Assembly (NCBI RefSeq): GCF_014651495.1
Contig: NZ_BMWZ01000003.1
Location: 248,001 to 312,000 of the forward strand
Length of the DNA stretch: 64,000 nt
Source of the DNA: Algibacter mikhailovii
GTDB taxonomy: Bacteria; Bacteroidota; Bacteroidia; Flavobacteriales; Flavobacteriaceae
Reading direction: 5' to 3'
Numbering within the stretch: the stretch's first letter is position 1; every line of letters starts with the position of its first letter. Position numbers and translations under genes: made by a program. The notes under the pieces are model-generated. The model saw only the letters and a list, made by a program, of their open reading frames with translations. It was not told where the DNA came from and did no database searches. Shown piece after piece: positions 1 to 9,129 of the stretch.

Positions 1-209
1 AACTGGGGTATTGTTGGTTGAATTTCTCTAGACTTCTGCCTATATCCTCCGTAGGAAATAGCTTGGTAGTCTGGATTACCTAAAATATCTGCTGCCGTTA
101 TATGTTTTTCTTCAATCACTTTTTCATTTTGTTTTTTAACTTTATTTGCACATCCCAAGACTGCAATTAAAGCGGTTAGTAGACCTATTTTCTTTATATT
201 AAAAATCAT
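1..209 (-). CDS. Lipoprotein, probable GH17-type glucan hydrolase, N-terminus only (cut by window edge)
   Basis: Sixty-nine codons are visible from the ATG at 209 down to the window edge. The product begins with a hydrophobic signal ending in a lipobox (AVLGC) and then a charged spacer, so it should be a lipoprotein exported to the periplasm or outer membrane. The stretch after it, ADILGNPDYQAISYGGYR, resembles from memory the start of glycoside hydrolases (GH17-like) found in flavobacterial laminarin loci. It lies 33 bases after the GH3 gene on the same strand, so it is probably the next gene of the same operon. The catalytic part is outside the window, so the family is inferred from the N-terminal stretch and context. 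Another glycan-processing lipoprotein is possible. Confidence 0.55.
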   Translation of the reverse strand, partial: MIFNIKKIGLLTALIAVLGCANKVKKQNEKVIEEKHITAADILGNPDYQAISYGGYRQKSREIQPTIPQ

Positions 210-242
210 TGCATTCTAAATTTAATTTTCCCTATTGACTAA

Positions 243-2057
243 CTAATATTTGAGTCCATATCCATATTCAAATAGTGGTTCTATTGAATCATCCCAAAAA
301 TTAGGTCCATAAAGGCCTTTATAATCATCTACAGATTTAGGCCAAGAATGCGGGAGTTTCCCCATGAAATTATAATCCCCATAAAGTACCTCTGCAATGC
401 CATCACCTTCAGACCCTGGTAGCCATGCGGCTATAAAGGCATCAGCCTGTTCTAATGGTTCAGTAATGACTAAAGGTCGTCCTGAAATTAAAACCACTAC
501 AGTTTTGACACCGGCATCAGCATAAGTACTAATATAATTTTGATGTGCTTCACTCAAGGTTAGCTCAAAATTTGTAGTATCGTTGATATCCCCAAAAAAT
601 TCAGCATAAGGCTGCTCACCTACCACTATTAAGGCCACATCAGCATCAAAATGTGTTCCTGTTCCTTTTACATCATAAATAATTTCTGCCTGAGATTCTT
701 TTTTTAAACCATCCAAAATTGTTGTGGCCCCAATATAATTTTTAGTCTCTCCTTGCCAAGAAATTGTCCATCCACCAGATTGAAGACCCGAGTTATTGGC
801 ATGTTCGCCAACAACAACTATTTTACTGTTCTTATCAATTGGCAAGGCGTTATTCTCGTTTTTCAGTAAAACGAGTGATTCCCGCACCAGCTGCTTTGCT
901 ATAGTCCTATGGGGAGCGCTACCAATTTTGGAAACTAAAGTTGAGTCAGGCAAAGGGTTTTCAAACAAACCTAACCTGTATTTCTGGCGTAATACCCGTT
1001 TTACGGCGTCATTAATGCGCTCAATTGAAACAAAACCAGTTTCCACACCTGTCTTTAAACCCTTTTGAAAAACGTCGAGATCACCATCAACCGCCATGAC
1101 CATATCGATACCAGCGTTGATAATTTCATTCCGTCCATATCTGGAATACCCTTTCCAATCGGTTAATACAATACCTTCAAAACCCATTTTAGTTTTTAAA
1201 GTATCCGTTATCAACGCTTTGTGCGCATGCATAGGCTTATCCATTAGGGTATTAAAAGAGGCCATAACAGATCCCACACCGGAAGCCACCGCAATACGGT
1301 ATGGCGGAAGTAAGCGTGCACTAATCTCTTGATTGGTAAGGGTTGTATTTCCGCCTTCAATACCATCATCCGTAGCACCGTCTCCAATAAAATGTTTGGC
1401 CGTAGCCAACACCGTAGTTTTATCAGCAAGTTGCCCTTGATGCCCACTTATAGAGACCAATGTCATTTCTTGCGTAAGCCCCGTATCCTCAGAAAAAGCC
1501 TCATAAACACGTCCCCATTTTTCGTTGTATGGGATAGCAATACAGGGTGAAAACACCCAATTAAACCCTGTTGCTTGAGCTTCAATCGCTGTTACTTGAG
1601 CGGCTTGTTTTACCAAACTCATATTTCTTGATGCCCCCAAACCAATATTATGCGGAAATATAGTCGCCCCCGGAAAAGTATTTTGACCATGAACGGCATC
1701 TACACCAATTAAGAGCGGAATACCCAAACGTGTGGATAAGGCTTCTTTTTGAAGTTCAACAAATCTAGCTTGCCAACCCAAGGCATCTTCTCCCGGTAAA
1801 GGGCCGTTGGTATGGATTACAGAGCCTATAAACTTAGTTACAACATCTCCTTTTTTAATATCATAAAAATGCCTTACCTGCGTCATCTGACCTATTTTCT
1901 CTTCTAAAGTCATTAAGCCCAACAAAGAATCTACTTTTCGCTCTATAACAATCGCAGGGTCATGTATTTTTGCAATCGAATTTTGACAACTCAAAAGCAT
2001 AACAAATCCCATAGTGATAAAAACCAAACATGATGCTATGTTATGACGCTGGATCAT
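243..2057 (-). CDS. GH3 beta-glucosidase, lipoprotein
   Basis: The 604-residue protein is a family 3 glycoside hydrolase that would release glucose from the non-reducing end of beta-glucan oligosaccharides. The N-terminus is a lipoprotein signal (MLLSC, Cys about 24). The TIM-barrel domain holds the expected KHFIGDGAT region near residue 220 and the nucleophile motif GIVLTDWKGY (Asp near residue 300). The second alpha/beta domain follows, starting around VRESLVLLKNENNALPI, and the protein ends in GYGLKY. It is shorter than BglX-type enzymes (about 750 residues) because the C-terminal fibronectin-III domain is absent. It starts one base after the GH149 stop codon, so the two are co-transcribed. 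In context it should act on laminari-oligosaccharides in the periplasm. Exact linkage preference cannot be read from the sequence. Confidence 0.92.
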   Translation of the reverse strand: MIQRHNIASCLVFITMGFVMLLSCQNSIAKIHDPAIVIERKVDSLLGLMTLEEKIGQMTQVRHFYDIKKGDVVTKFIGSVIHTNGPLPGEDALGWQARFVELQKEALSTRLGIPLLIGVDAVHGQNTFPGATIFPHNIGLGASRNMSLVKQAAQVTAIEAQATGFNWVFSPCIAIPYNEKWGRVYEAFSEDTGLTQEMTLVSISGHQGQLADKTTVLATAKHFIGDGATDDGIEGGNTTLTNQEISARLLPPYRIAVASGVGSVMASFNTLMDKPMHAHKALITDTLKTKMGFEGIVLTDWKGYSRYGRNEIINAGIDMVMAVDGDLDVFQKGLKTGVETGFVSIERINDAVKRVLRQKYRLGLFENPLPDSTLVSKIGSAPHRTIAKQLVRESLVLLKNENNALPIDKNSKIVVVGEHANNSGLQSGGWTISWQGETKNYIGATTILDGLKKESQAEIIYDVKGTGTHFDADVALIVVGEQPYAEFFGDINDTTNFELTLSEAHQNYISTYADAGVKTVVVLISGRPLVITEPLEQADAFIAAWLPGSEGDGIAEVLYGDYNFMGKLPHSWPKSVDDYKGLYGPNFWDDSIEPLFEYGYGLKY

Positions 2058-2058
2058 T

Positions 2059-5000
2059 CTACTTTTTTACAGAAACAATTATTTGATTAATATCACCAGT
2101 CCTTTTAAACAACATAGCTGTAGTAGAGCTATCTAATTTCAATCCCTCAATTTCATTGTGACTACCATTATTGTTTATTATGATTACCCCCTCTAAATCA
2201 GATAGCTTGTAAATAATTGGTACTTGACAATAGGAGAAACAAAGCGTATCCTTTTCCAATGCTATACTATTTGACTGACCACTTATATCTGTATAATTGT
2301 ATACCGATGGTTCTATAAGAAACTCTTTTCGTTGCAATAAGAATGGCTTAAATTGTAATACACCATCTTCTACAAAGACACCTAGTTCACCAAATCTGCT
2401 TAAAATATCTTCTTTAACCTGACCAGTCATTCCTGGTTGCTGTGCGCCTTTTGTAGCAGGCGTGTGAGAATAAGGATCTGTTGGAAAGGCTCCATATAGC
2501 TCTGGCGATTTATGCACACCAATACCGGCGTTTATTTCATAATAATGATCTAAGAGTCTCCCAATCACGGCATCCGATTCTTTATTTTTTATAGCAAGCA
2601 AACAATTCTCCTGTACTGCAAGTAAAAGTTTTGATACCATATGCCAGTAAATAGACCCTAGCCCTTCATAACCAAAGAAAGTACCAGATCGTCCGGTAAA
2701 AGATTTATGGTCAAAAACAGATTCAAACATATCAAGTAATGCATCTGTATCCTCATCTACTAAAGACTTATATGTATCTTTTGGCAAAGTATTTAAAGCC
2801 GCTTTGAGACTATCAGCATTATTAAAATTACCGTTAAAATGGTAATTACCTAAAACATCCTGCTCAATAATTAAGGTATTATTATCTCGAATTAACTGTT
2901 GTAGTAAAGCAGATTGCTCTACCTTATTGGCAGGAATATTATTCTTTTTATCAAATCGAGGTAATTCTTTATTTGGATACAATATGTAACTATATTGATC
3001 TTCTCTAAAGAGGGCGCTACCCTTAAGACCATCCAGTAAATCAAGAGCTTCTTTTGGAGACAAATACCCTGAACTTAATACCGCAACCTGACCTTCAAGC
3101 ATTTCTGACAAGTAAGAAATTGAAATCTCTTTGTCATTCTCAACGGTCATCAAATTATAAGCATGATACATATTGTCGGCACGTTTATTAACTGTAATGG
3201 TATGCTGTAAAAATGATTGAGTTACTTCAATAAATTTTAAAATATCAGATGTATTTAATGATGTTTTACTTCCCGTAAATGCTGAAGAATAAATGGTGGC
3301 TCTATATGTACTTCCCGCTTCTCCTAAACCATCTAACACTAGTTTTCTATCTGCATTTGAAATTGGCCCAGATAAAATATTTTTATACTTATTTAAGACT
3401 CCAAATACGGTATTAAAGAATACCTCTAATTCCTCTGAAAGTTCAATAGTTTCTGAATCAGATTTTGATACTATGCTTTCGAAAAAGTTTAAAAAACGAT
3501 TTAAATAATAAAGTGTCACCATAGACACCCCATTCCCTACTAATGCATTATTAGCATCGTTCCATTCTGGACGTTGTGTATTTAACCAAATACCGCCTTC
3601 AGGAATGAAATTTGACATTTTCGCCAAAACAGTCGCTAACAATTTCTCAATAAGATTTACTTTATAAATGGCGTTGTTCTGATCTCTTAACAAGGCACCA
3701 TCTGCACCTATTTTAGCCCTGCTGACATTTATCTCTGCATCTAATTTATGATCAAAATCAATGGTGTCTTTAGGATTCTTTAAGGTATCTTGATAACTCT
3801 TTATTTTATAGGGCACATTAGCATAAACAAAAATATCTTGAGTAAATAAAGATACTAATCGATTAGGATAGTGATCTTCTATGAATTCTAAGAATTTTAA
3901 TAAATAGATGATTTGATGATCACCCCAATAGCCAATATATGACCATGGATCATCTTCTTCTATAACTTCCCAATCGAAGCCATCTTTTGTTACGCGATAA
4001 GGATTATAACCTTCAAATGTGGTCGCATTCAAAAATTTATGAATCATACTTTCAATAAACTCCGGATAAGAGTGCGCAAGTGCTTCCCAATTCTGGAAAA
4101 TATCGCGCCAATTCCCTTCATAATCTAAAATTTTAGATCCGTCTATTTCACTTCTGGTATTTATAGAAAACTTATTCCAAGGCCTACTTGGATCACCATG
4201 ACGTCTACTAAATTTTAAAGGCAAATATTCTAGGCATAGCCTTTTAAAATCTTTATCAGTATCCTTTAACGCTATGTCTTGTATATGACTAAAAGTAAAC
4301 CTATTGGGCAAATTCTCTAAAGACTTCATTTTGCTTTCAAAAACATCTTTATTAGCCTTAGAAATATAAGTTAGAAAGTCATCCTTCTCTATGAAATAAT
4401 CATGATCAAAAATACCTCCACGCATTATATTGAATAACGTGTTTGCAAAATGTCTTGTATTTATTAGCGAATCAGCTGTAAGTTGCAACCCATCTGAAGC
4501 ACCTGACAATTGCACAAGATTTTTTGTTCCGGCTTCAATATCCTGTTCCAACATTTCAGCTAATGTATTTTCATTCTTAATCAATTCAGCGATAGAAACC
4601 ACATCTGATATAGACTGATTCACATTGGCTACAAACTTCCACTGCTCTGAGGCTTGAGGCTTAAGATTAAGAATTGAAGACATAAAATATGCTCCTTTTT
4701 CGGCCTTTACATCATCTTCCGGTGTTAGGGACTTCCCTAACCTAAAGTTATCTAACTGCAAGGAAGAAACTAAATAGGTAGGTTTATCCATCCCTAAAGA
4801 CCAAACAACATTGGACTTTAACGCTTCACTTGGTTCTGCTTTATCAACAATTATGGCGCTAAGCGCAAATACACCTACCCCTGAATCTGATAACAATTCA
4901 CTTTTCTTGTAGGCATCTACTAAATTACTTCTACTATTTTGCAAATCGGTAGTAACTCCTGAAGGCAATATATTTTGTAAACCATCTAAAACGGTCACCT

Positions 5001-5517
5001 CTACCTTTTCATTGTTATTATTAATGAGCGTGGAACTTTTAACAAAACCAAATCGATTACTTGAGCTCCATTTATATCTAAAAGTTAAGCCTAGGTTCTC
5101 GTTAATTTCTTCAAATACTACCTTATTTCCATACGTATTTTTATAAAGATTTCTACGTGTTTGATAAAGTCCCATTTGCCGCTGTGAAAATGGCTCCCAT
5201 ATCTTAATTTCACCATCAACATGGACCTGAAAAATAGTTTTACTACCGGTAATATCCGCCGACTCTGTTATTTTATCGTCCGTATAATAGGGAAACAAAG
5301 AAGACTCACTGTTTTTTCTACCTGCCGTTAACCCGCCATTACTGGATATAAACATCCAATGATTTGAATCACTTACGATGCTCATAAAAAATGGACGCAT
5401 GGCATCACTATTCGAAATTTTGTAAAAATTCTCATTATCGAAAGTCACCTGTTCTCCCCTAACATGTATATCACCTGATGCCATTTCTCTAGTTTTATTT
5501 ATTGTTGTTTGATTCAT
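2059..5517 (-). CDS. GH149-like beta-1,3-glucan/oligoglucan phosphorylase
   Basis: This 1152-residue protein has no signal peptide and should be cytoplasmic. Its size and N-terminal block (FFMSIVSDSNHWMFISSNGG, then AGRKNSESSLFPYYTDDK near residue 65) match my recollection of family GH149 phosphorylases, which cleave beta-1,3-glucan oligosaccharides with inorganic phosphate to give alpha-glucose 1-phosphate. The middle has conserved aromatic-acidic blocks expected of this (alpha/alpha)6-barrel group, such as YEGNWRDIFQNWEAL and IGYWGDHQIIYLLKF. The C-terminal part includes a long beta domain. It lies 39 bases after the sugar-porter gene and 1 base before the GH3 gene, so imported oligosaccharides would be its substrate. 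GH94 is a related alternative, but the length and N-terminus fit GH149 better. Confidence 0.85.
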   Translation of the reverse strand: MNQTTINKTREMASGDIHVRGEQVTFDNENFYKISNSDAMRPFFMSIVSDSNHWMFISSNGGLTAGRKNSESSLFPYYTDDKITESADITGSKTIFQVHVDGEIKIWEPFSQRQMGLYQTRRNLYKNTYGNKVVFEEINENLGLTFRYKWSSSNRFGFVKSSTLINNNNEKVEVTVLDGLQNILPSGVTTDLQNSRSNLVDAYKKSELLSDSGVGVFALSAIIVDKAEPSEALKSNVVWSLGMDKPTYLVSSLQLDNFRLGKSLTPEDDVKAEKGAYFMSSILNLKPQASEQWKFVANVNQSISDVVSIAELIKNENTLAEMLEQDIEAGTKNLVQLSGASDGLQLTADSLINTRHFANTLFNIMRGGIFDHDYFIEKDDFLTYISKANKDVFESKMKSLENLPNRFTFSHIQDIALKDTDKDFKRLCLEYLPLKFSRRHGDPSRPWNKFSINTRSEIDGSKILDYEGNWRDIFQNWEALAHSYPEFIESMIHKFLNATTFEGYNPYRVTKDGFDWEVIEEDDPWSYIGYWGDHQIIYLLKFLEFIEDHYPNRLVSLFTQDIFVYANVPYKIKSYQDTLKNPKDTIDFDHKLDAEINVSRAKIGADGALLRDQNNAIYKVNLIEKLLATVLAKMSNFIPEGGIWLNTQRPEWNDANNALVGNGVSMVTLYYLNRFLNFFESIVSKSDSETIELSEELEVFFNTVFGVLNKYKNILSGPISNADRKLVLDGLGEAGSTYRATIYSSAFTGSKTSLNTSDILKFIEVTQSFLQHTITVNKRADNMYHAYNLMTVENDKEISISYLSEMLEGQVAVLSSGYLSPKEALDLLDGLKGSALFREDQYSYILYPNKELPRFDKKNNIPANKVEQSALLQQLIRDNNTLIIEQDVLGNYHFNGNFNNADSLKAALNTLPKDTYKSLVDEDTDALLDMFESVFDHKSFTGRSGTFFGYEGLGSIYWHMVSKLLLAVQENCLLAIKNKESDAVIGRLLDHYYEINAGIGVHKSPELYGAFPTDPYSHTPATKGAQQPGMTGQVKEDILSRFGELGVFVEDGVLQFKPFLLQRKEFLIEPSVYNYTDISGQSNSIALEKDTLCFSYCQVPIIYKLSDLEGVIIINNNGSHNEIEGLKLDSSTTAMLFKRTGDINQIIVSVKK

Positions 5518-5556
5518 TTTTTTCTAAATTATCATTACTAACTTTTAAAGTTTTAA

Positions 5557-7089
5557 TCAACTTTTCACTAATAACTCTTCTACTTCTTCAAGTGTTTTTC
5601 CTTTTGTTTCAATAACAAATTTGTAAACAAATAAAACAGCACAGAACGATAAGATTCCATAAATAGCAAAAGTGATTGTTGGTCCTAAATTTGACAATTC
5701 CCATGGAAATACTTGAGTAACTGAAAAACTTATTAATGAGTTAAAAAAACCAACTACCGAAATAGCGATTCCTTTAATTGAACTTGGAAATATTTCTGAT
5801 ATTAGCGTCCACATTACGGGACCTAAGGATATGGCAAAAGAAGCCACATAAAGCAAAATGGCCATTAAAACTAAAGAAGCATTTATATCAATAAAATTTG
5901 TAATCTCGTTCCTTTTGAAGTCTAAAAATGCGGCATCATCCAGTTTCAATTGCACGGCAGAGAAAAGCTCTGCCTGATTGTCAAAAGTTCTACCTTCTAA
6001 TTCAGTCAATGCTTCCTTTATTTCAGGATTACTAACTTTACTTAACGTTTCCCTATTGAAATGGTAGGTTGCATTTTTGAAGGCAAACGTTGCCATTAAT
6101 AAGGCAATTGTCATTGAAATTGTACCAATTAACAATAGCGGTTTTCTTCCTAATCTATCAATTAACCAAATAGCTACAAGAGTAAAAACTAAATTTGTAA
6201 GACCTACAACAATAGCTTGTAAAAATGATGAATCCGTGCTACCTCCGGCTTGTTCAAAAATGGTAGGTGCGTAGTAAAAGATTGCATTAATACCGGTAAT
6301 TTGTTGAAAAAAAGCAATACCCAAAGCAATTATCATTATGGTGGCATATTTGCTCTTAAAGATGTCTGAAAACTTTCCTTTAGTTTCCTTTTTAGAAGTA
6401 CTTCGTTTAATTTCTTCAAGTGTTATATTGGCATAATCATCACCGCCAATTTTTGTTAAAGTTTCAAATGCTAAAGCCTCCTTATTCCTTCTAACGACCA
6501 ACCACCTTGGACTTCTAGGCACCGCAAATAATGAAATCAAATATATTAGTGCCGGAATGGCCTCTACACCTAACATCCATCGCCAACTATCGTTCTCCAA
6601 TTGCACCAAAAAGTAGTTTGAAAAATAAGCCACTGATATTCCAATTACAATATTTAATTGGTTAAAAGACACCAGACTTCCTCTTAATTTGGGTGGCGCA
6701 ATTTCAGCAATGTAAATTGGAGCAATTAAAATAGCACCTCCAATACCAACACCACCAATTATTCTGGCAATGATAAACTCAAAATATCCTGTAGCCAATG
6801 CAGACCAGGTTGCAGAGACCGAAAACAAAAGTGCAACAAAAATGAGCACTTTTTTTCTACCAAAACGGTCACTCATTGGTCCAGCCAATAAATTTCCCGC
6901 CATGGCTCCAAAAATGACACAACCAACGGCAAACCCAAGCATCTCATCTGTCATTTCAAAATAGACAGTAATGCCCTTTATAGCCCCTGAAATAACAGCA
7001 CTATCAAAACCTAATAAAAACCCACCTAAAGCTACAATTAGACTTATTAGTATGGTATAAGGTTTATTTAATTTGATATTATCCTGCAT
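5557..7089 (-). CDS. MFS sugar porter (inner-membrane glucose/oligoglucoside permease)
   Basis: A 510-residue, 12-helix major facilitator of the sugar-porter family. Family motifs are visible: DRFGRKKVLI between helices 2 and 3, PRSPRWL before the central loop, QQITGINAIFYY in helix 7, DRLGRKPLLLIG between helices 8 and 9, and ETKGKTLEEVEE at the C-terminus. A charged insertion of about 60 residues (roughly 340-403) sits after helix 9, longer than in XylE/GalP. It is the first gene after the terminator that closes the susCD unit and is followed at 39 bases by the phosphorylase gene. It probably brings glucose or short beta-glucosides from the periplasm to the cytoplasm. Substrate is inferred from context. 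Confidence 0.9.
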   Translation of the reverse strand: MQDNIKLNKPYTILISLIVALGGFLLGFDSAVISGAIKGITVYFEMTDEMLGFAVGCVIFGAMAGNLLAGPMSDRFGRKKVLIFVALLFSVSATWSALATGYFEFIIARIIGGVGIGGAILIAPIYIAEIAPPKLRGSLVSFNQLNIVIGISVAYFSNYFLVQLENDSWRWMLGVEAIPALIYLISLFAVPRSPRWLVVRRNKEALAFETLTKIGGDDYANITLEEIKRSTSKKETKGKFSDIFKSKYATIMIIALGIAFFQQITGINAIFYYAPTIFEQAGGSTDSSFLQAIVVGLTNLVFTLVAIWLIDRLGRKPLLLIGTISMTIALLMATFAFKNATYHFNRETLSKVSNPEIKEALTELEGRTFDNQAELFSAVQLKLDDAAFLDFKRNEITNFIDINASLVLMAILLYVASFAISLGPVMWTLISEIFPSSIKGIAISVVGFFNSLISFSVTQVFPWELSNLGPTITFAIYGILSFCAVLFVYKFVIETKGKTLEEVEELLVKS

Positions 7090-7240
7090 ATTTTTGGTTG
7101 TTTCTAAACAAAAGATTGAATTGAACGCTAAATCTTTTAATTCAAGCTGTTATTAATGCCTTGATTATACTGTTCAGAATATGCTCTTAGCTATACTTAA
7201 TGAACACTATACTTATCTTAACCTGTTTTTCGTTTCTGCT

Positions 7241-7269
7241 TTAACTGATTGATATATCAGATCAGTTAA
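7241..7269. promoter_or_regulatory. Inverted repeat, possible operator
   Basis: Arms TTAACTGAT and ATCAGTTAA match perfectly over 9 bp, separated by 11 bases that themselves contain a shorter CTGAT/ATCAG pair with the inner arm. It lies about 150 bases upstream of the MFS start codon. A regulator-binding site is an inference. Confidence 0.35.
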
Positions 7270-7323
7270 AACAAGACATACTAAACTAAAATGTCGATAT
7301 AAGCCTGTGTTTAAATTAATTGT

Positions 7324-7333
7324 AATCGCGATT
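7324..7333. promoter_or_regulatory. CG-centred palindrome AATCGCGATT, possible operator
   Basis: A perfect 10-bp palindrome with a central CG step in an otherwise AT-rich region, 235 bases upstream of the MFS gene. CG-centred palindromes are typical of LacI-family operators, but no such regulator is in the window, so the assignment is tentative. Confidence 0.25.
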
Positions 7334-7403
7334 CAAACTATTCCAAAACCATAATGACACAACTCTGAGATTAGAGCTTCTGTTTATTAATCTAACTGGT
7401 CAT

Positions 7404-7441
7404 AAAAAAAAGGGTCGGCCGTTAGAAAAACCGACCCTTTT
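7404..7441 (-). terminator. Intrinsic terminator after the GH16 gene
   Basis: An 11-bp perfect stem (AAAAGGGTCGG at 7408-7418 with its complement at 7431-7441) around a 12-base loop, followed on the minus strand by a run of T (7404-7411). It begins 16 bases after the GH16 stop codon. It separates susCD-SGBP-GH16 from the MFS-GH149-GH3 genes. The flanking A/T runs would let it work in both directions. Confidence 0.9.
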
Positions 7442-7456
7442 CACAATCTATTTATA

Positions 7457-9118
7457 CTATTGGTATACTCTTATATAATCTATCTCAAAAGTGTCCTGAG
7501 TAAAATTAGGATCAACTGTTCCACCAAGACTTCCTCCCATAGCGAGATTTAATATCATAAACATATCTGCGTTATATGGAATTTCTGAGTTATTATCATA
7601 TGAGAAAAAGAATTCATCATCCACTGACATTTTAATAGTCTCTGCAGTCCACTCAACCGTATAGTTATGGAACTCAGAAGTGGCATCTTCTACATCAATT
7701 CTACCAACAATGGCCTCACCTCCCGAGTTACCTGGGAAATGTAAGGCGCCAGAAGTTTCACTTTTATTCTGTCCGGTTTGCTCCATGATGTCAATTTCAC
7801 CACAATTTGGCCATCCTACTTCAGTGAAGTTAGCTCCTAGCATCCAGATTGCCGGCCAAGTACCCTGAGAGACTGGTAACTTAGCACGACATTCTATTTT
7901 CCCATACGTATACTCTTGAAGCCCTTCTGTTTTTATTCTTGCAGAGGTATACCCGCCATTGCCATCAGCAATAGCCGTAATTTTAAGCATACCGTTTTCA
8001 ATTACAACATTCTCTGGGTTGTTGGTATAGGTTTGTAATTCTTGATTACCCCAGCCACCTGCACCTAGGTCGTAAGTCCAATTAGCTGCATTTGGCGCAC
8101 CATCTGTATCAAATTCATCTGACCATACAAGATCTTCAAAACCGCCTTCTGATTCATTAGGGTTTTGTGTTTGGAATGTACAATACCAAACCAAGCCCGG
8201 ATCTACACCATCAACAACTCTAACATAAAGCGTGCTGTTGGTAATTGTAATGATTTCAAACAAACTGTTAATACAGTACCAGCTCATAAAGCCACCATCT
8301 GACAAAAAGATACTAGTTCCTCTATAACTTGGATCTTGAGCATCTTCAGTAGCTATAGAAGAGGATGGAATTAATGCTACACTACTTTCAATTCCTAATG
8401 CCGGAGCAACATCACTACCATGACAGGTATCGCCATCAACGCCTAAAGCACCAGCAACTGTTCCAGGAACATAAGCTTGACCAACTACTTGTTGAAACGT
8501 TAAATTACCATCAGCATCCTGAGTAAACACTAACTCAGCGTCATACATACATAATTTATCTGGATGAAAAGGGTCAGAGTTAAAGAAGGTAGGGAAGGTA
8601 TGATCTCCTGGGTTTGGAGAATCTTTCACATTACTTCCTAAAGCAATATTTGAAGGCTTATCGGCCGCCCAGTACCAGGTTTTGCTATTTCCAGAACCAC
8701 CACTTAAAAAGTCCTTGGCCTCGATATCTTCAAAATCGCTGCGTACAGTTACATTCATTGTTGTGCTAGATTGTACACCACCTGTACCAACGGCATTTAC
8801 AACAACTGTGTACGTATTAACCCCTACACTTGTAAAACGATGTGTTACCTTACCTGTTTGATTGGTTTCAGTAAAACCATCGCCAAAATCAAACTTATAG
8901 GCTAGAGCTCCACTGGCAGTGGCAACAATATTTACCAAGCCACTTCCATCGCCATCTGCATCAGTACAATCTTCACAGATTATTTCGGCAGTAAGGGTCA
9001 CATTGGTTGGTATTTTAACCGCCCCAAACGTTTGATCATCATCCTGACAACCTGTAAAAATCATTGCCAGAGCTAGGAATAAACCTAAGCCATAATATTT
9101 ATACTTTATATTTCTCAT
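7457..9118 (-). CDS. PKD-GH16 endo-beta-1,3-glucanase (laminarinase), lipoprotein
   Basis: A 553-residue lipoprotein (signal ending MIFTGC, Cys about 24, then DDD, a pattern linked to surface export in this phylum). Residues about 40-125 form a PKD domain. Residues about 135-320 form a middle module with KTWYWAADKP and LCMYDAELVF that resembles a repeat in the neighbouring glycan-binding protein. Residues about 325-553 are a GH16 domain starting LVWSDEFD, with the catalytic motif GEIDIMEQTG near residue 440. The extra Met in EIDIME is the bulge form typical of laminarinase-type GH16. It would cut beta-1,3-glucan at the cell surface into oligosaccharides for SusCD. It is the last gene of its unit and is followed by a clear terminator. 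Confidence 0.92.
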   Translation of the reverse strand: MRNIKYKYYGLGLFLALAMIFTGCQDDDQTFGAVKIPTNVTLTAEIICEDCTDADGDGSGLVNIVATASGALAYKFDFGDGFTETNQTGKVTHRFTSVGVNTYTVVVNAVGTGGVQSSTTMNVTVRSDFEDIEAKDFLSGGSGNSKTWYWAADKPSNIALGSNVKDSPNPGDHTFPTFFNSDPFHPDKLCMYDAELVFTQDADGNLTFQQVVGQAYVPGTVAGALGVDGDTCHGSDVAPALGIESSVALIPSSSIATEDAQDPSYRGTSIFLSDGGFMSWYCINSLFEIITITNSTLYVRVVDGVDPGLVWYCTFQTQNPNESEGGFEDLVWSDEFDTDGAPNAANWTYDLGAGGWGNQELQTYTNNPENVVIENGMLKITAIADGNGGYTSARIKTEGLQEYTYGKIECRAKLPVSQGTWPAIWMLGANFTEVGWPNCGEIDIMEQTGQNKSETSGALHFPGNSGGEAIVGRIDVEDATSEFHNYTVEWTAETIKMSVDDEFFFSYDNNSEIPYNADMFMILNLAMGGSLGGTVDPNFTQDTFEIDYIRVYQ

Positions 9119-9129
9119 AATTTATTTTT

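Larger units (their letters stand above)
7090..7403. other. Intergenic control region upstream of the MFS-GH149-GH3 unit
   Basis: No gene is visible here. The stretch contains a perfect 9-bp inverted repeat with an 11-base spacer (TTAACTGAT at 7241-7249, ATCAGTTAA at 7261-7269) and a perfect 10-bp palindrome AATCGCGATT at 7324-7333. Neither is followed by a T-run, so they look like protein-binding sites rather than terminators. Because a terminator lies just upstream (7404-7441), this region must hold the promoter of the downstream genes, but I found no exact TAnnTTTG box on the minus strand. Confidence 0.6.

Noticed and set aside
2059-5517. GH94 cellobiose/chitobiose phosphorylase for the 1152-residue enzyme
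   Set aside because: The length, the N-terminal block and the laminarin context fit GH149 better; a profile search would settle it.
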